Part shown: positions 63,202-64,000 of the stretch, one piece after another
Numbering within the stretch: the first letter of the stretch is position 1
How the letters are laid out: every line of letters starts with the position of its first letter
Origin: Shewanella psychropiezotolerans
GTDB taxonomy: Bacteria > Pseudomonadota > Gammaproteobacteria > Enterobacterales > Shewanellaceae
Assembly (NCBI RefSeq): GCF_007197555.1
Contig: NZ_CP041614.1
Coordinates: 1,418,001 to 1,482,000, forward strand
Reading direction: 5' to 3'
Length of the DNA stretch: 64,000 nucleotides
Notes under the pieces: model-generated
What the model was told of the DNA's origin: nothing
Database searches by the model: none
The model's input: the letters and a program-made list of their open reading frames with translations, nothing else
Position numbers and translations under genes: made by a program

Positions 63202-63810
63202 ATGGAACATTATATAAGTCTATTAATTCGTTCTATTTTTATTGAGAACATGGCTCTCTCTTTCTTCTTGGGGATGTGTACATTCTTGGCAGTATCGAAG
63301 AAAGTGACCACGGCGATGGGACTCGGTGTTGCCGTTATTGTGGTTCTGGCAATTTCAGTTCCTGTTAACCAGATCATCTATCAGGGGCTTTTGGCACCAG
63401 GTGCTCTGGCTTGGGCTGGTGCACCGGATGCTGACTTGAGCTTCTTGAAGTTCATCACTTTCATCGGTGTTATCGCGGCGCTAGTACAGATCTTAGAGAT
63501 GGTGTTAGATAAGTTCTTCCCGCCGCTCTATAACGCTCTGGGCATCTTCCTGCCACTCATCACTGTAAACTGTGCCATCTTTGGTGCAGTCTCTTTCATG
63601 GTTGAGCGTGATTACAACCTGCTTGAGAGTATGGTGTTTGGTGTGGGTTCAGGAGTGGGCTTCGCATTAGCTATCGTCTTGTTAGCAGGTATCCGTGAAA
63701 AGCTGAAATATGCTGATGTGCCTGATGGACTGCGTGGCTTAGGTATTACCTTTGTGACCGCGGGTCTAATGGCGCTTGGATTCATGTCGTTTTCTGGAGT
63801 GTCCCTATAA
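63202..63810 (+). CDS. nqrE: Na+-translocating NADH:quinone reductase subunit E
   Basis: Six-helix membrane subunit of 202 residues, homologous to NqrD in inverted orientation. Cys26 in [10 protein letters not shown] and the Cys in VNCAIFG complete the shared [2Fe-2S] centre. Starts 5 bp after nqrD. Confidence 0.97.
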   Translation: MEHYISLLIRSIFIENMALSFFLGMCTFLAVSKKVTTAMGLGVAVIVVLAISVPVNQIIYQGLLAPGALAWAGAPDADLSFLKFITFIGVIAALVQILEMVLDKFFPPLYNALGIFLPLITVNCAIFGAVSFMVERDYNLLESMVFGVGSGVGFALAIVLLAGIREKLKYADVPDGLRGLGITFVTAGLMALGFMSFSGVSL

Positions 63811-63855
63811 TCGGGACCCATAGGGTTCCTGTTTCGGACTGTTAAGGATAAGTTA

Positions 63856-64000
63856 ATGGATATTCTTAAATCTACTCCACTCGAGGTTTACCTCGGTGTG
63901 AGTATGTTTACTGCTATCGTCTTAGGTTTGGTACTAATCATCTTGTTTGCCAAGTCAAAGTTGGTAAATAGCGGTGACATTACAATTAGTATCAATGATG
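63856..64000 (+). CDS. nqrF: Na+-translocating NADH:quinone reductase subunit F, partial (N-terminus)
   Basis: The first 48 codons are in the window. They read [20 protein letters not shown] and a membrane helix ([15 protein letters not shown]), then the start of the ferredoxin domain ([10 protein letters not shown]). The full subunit holds a [2Fe-2S] cluster, FAD and the NADH site. TTAAGGATAAG precedes the ATG. Confidence 0.93.
   Translation, partial: MDILKSTPLEVYLGVSMFTAIVLGLVLIILFAKSKLVNSGDITISIND

Overview
The window looks like chromosomal DNA of a marine Shewanella-type gammaproteobacterium. The evidence is gene content and order: holA-lptE-leuS/ybeL, miaB/phoH-ybeY-corC-lnt, lolB-ispE-prs, hemA-prfA-prmC...sirB2-sirB1-kdsA, yajG next to ampG, luxS and a Na+-pumping nqr operon. 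Composition is moderate in GC, with local AT-rich stretches. I read this from the sequence and family knowledge only; no database search was run.

Layout. 1-12.4 kb: conserved housekeeping genes, almost all on the minus strand, covering DNA polymerase III delta, LPS assembly, leucyl-tRNA synthetase, lipoprotein acylation and tRNA methylthiolation. A plus-strand chemoreceptor sits among them. 12.4-16.2 kb: a small secreted protein, a UbiF-like hydroxylase, pth and ychF. 16.4-18.3 kb: a nine-gene tRNA array (2 Met, 4 Leu, 3 Gln) with several decayed tRNA copies. 18.4-21.9 kb: two small secreted proteins, then prs, ispE and lolB. 22.1-32.1 kb: the hemA-to-kdsA cluster, interrupted by an AT-rich segment with a secreted YD-repeat protein and a trypsin-like protease, and by a DUF819 membrane protein. 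32.3-45.2 kb: transporters (AbgT, DMT, NSS with its MetS microprotein, AmpG), a PAP2 phosphatase, a ketopantoate reductase, YajQ, a secreted peptidyl-prolyl isomerase, and a DUF2804/fatty-acid-hydroxylase pair. 45.5-52.2 kb: an outer-membrane barrel, a very large secreted subtilase and 1.7 kb with no clear gene. 52.2-58.8 kb: rlmG, alkB-like, bolA-like, a TRAP transporter and luxS. 59.2-64 kb: nqrABCDE and the start of nqrF.

The strongest unexpected observation is a set of six single-base frame breaks, each inside a G or C run and each repaired by adding one base to the run. They affect corC, ubiF, prfA, the subtilase and dctP (twice). prfA is essential, so undercounted homopolymers in the assembly are the simplest explanation. 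Repair restores full-length proteins, a GlyGly-CTERM sorting tail on the subtilase and a lipoprotein signal on the TRAP binding protein. Other notable items are a complete amino-acid-binding motif in the chemoreceptor, a tandem 83-bp array of tRNA-Leu pseudogenes, and the secreted gene pair inserted in the hemA-kdsA cluster. I found no CRISPR array, prophage or complete insertion sequence.
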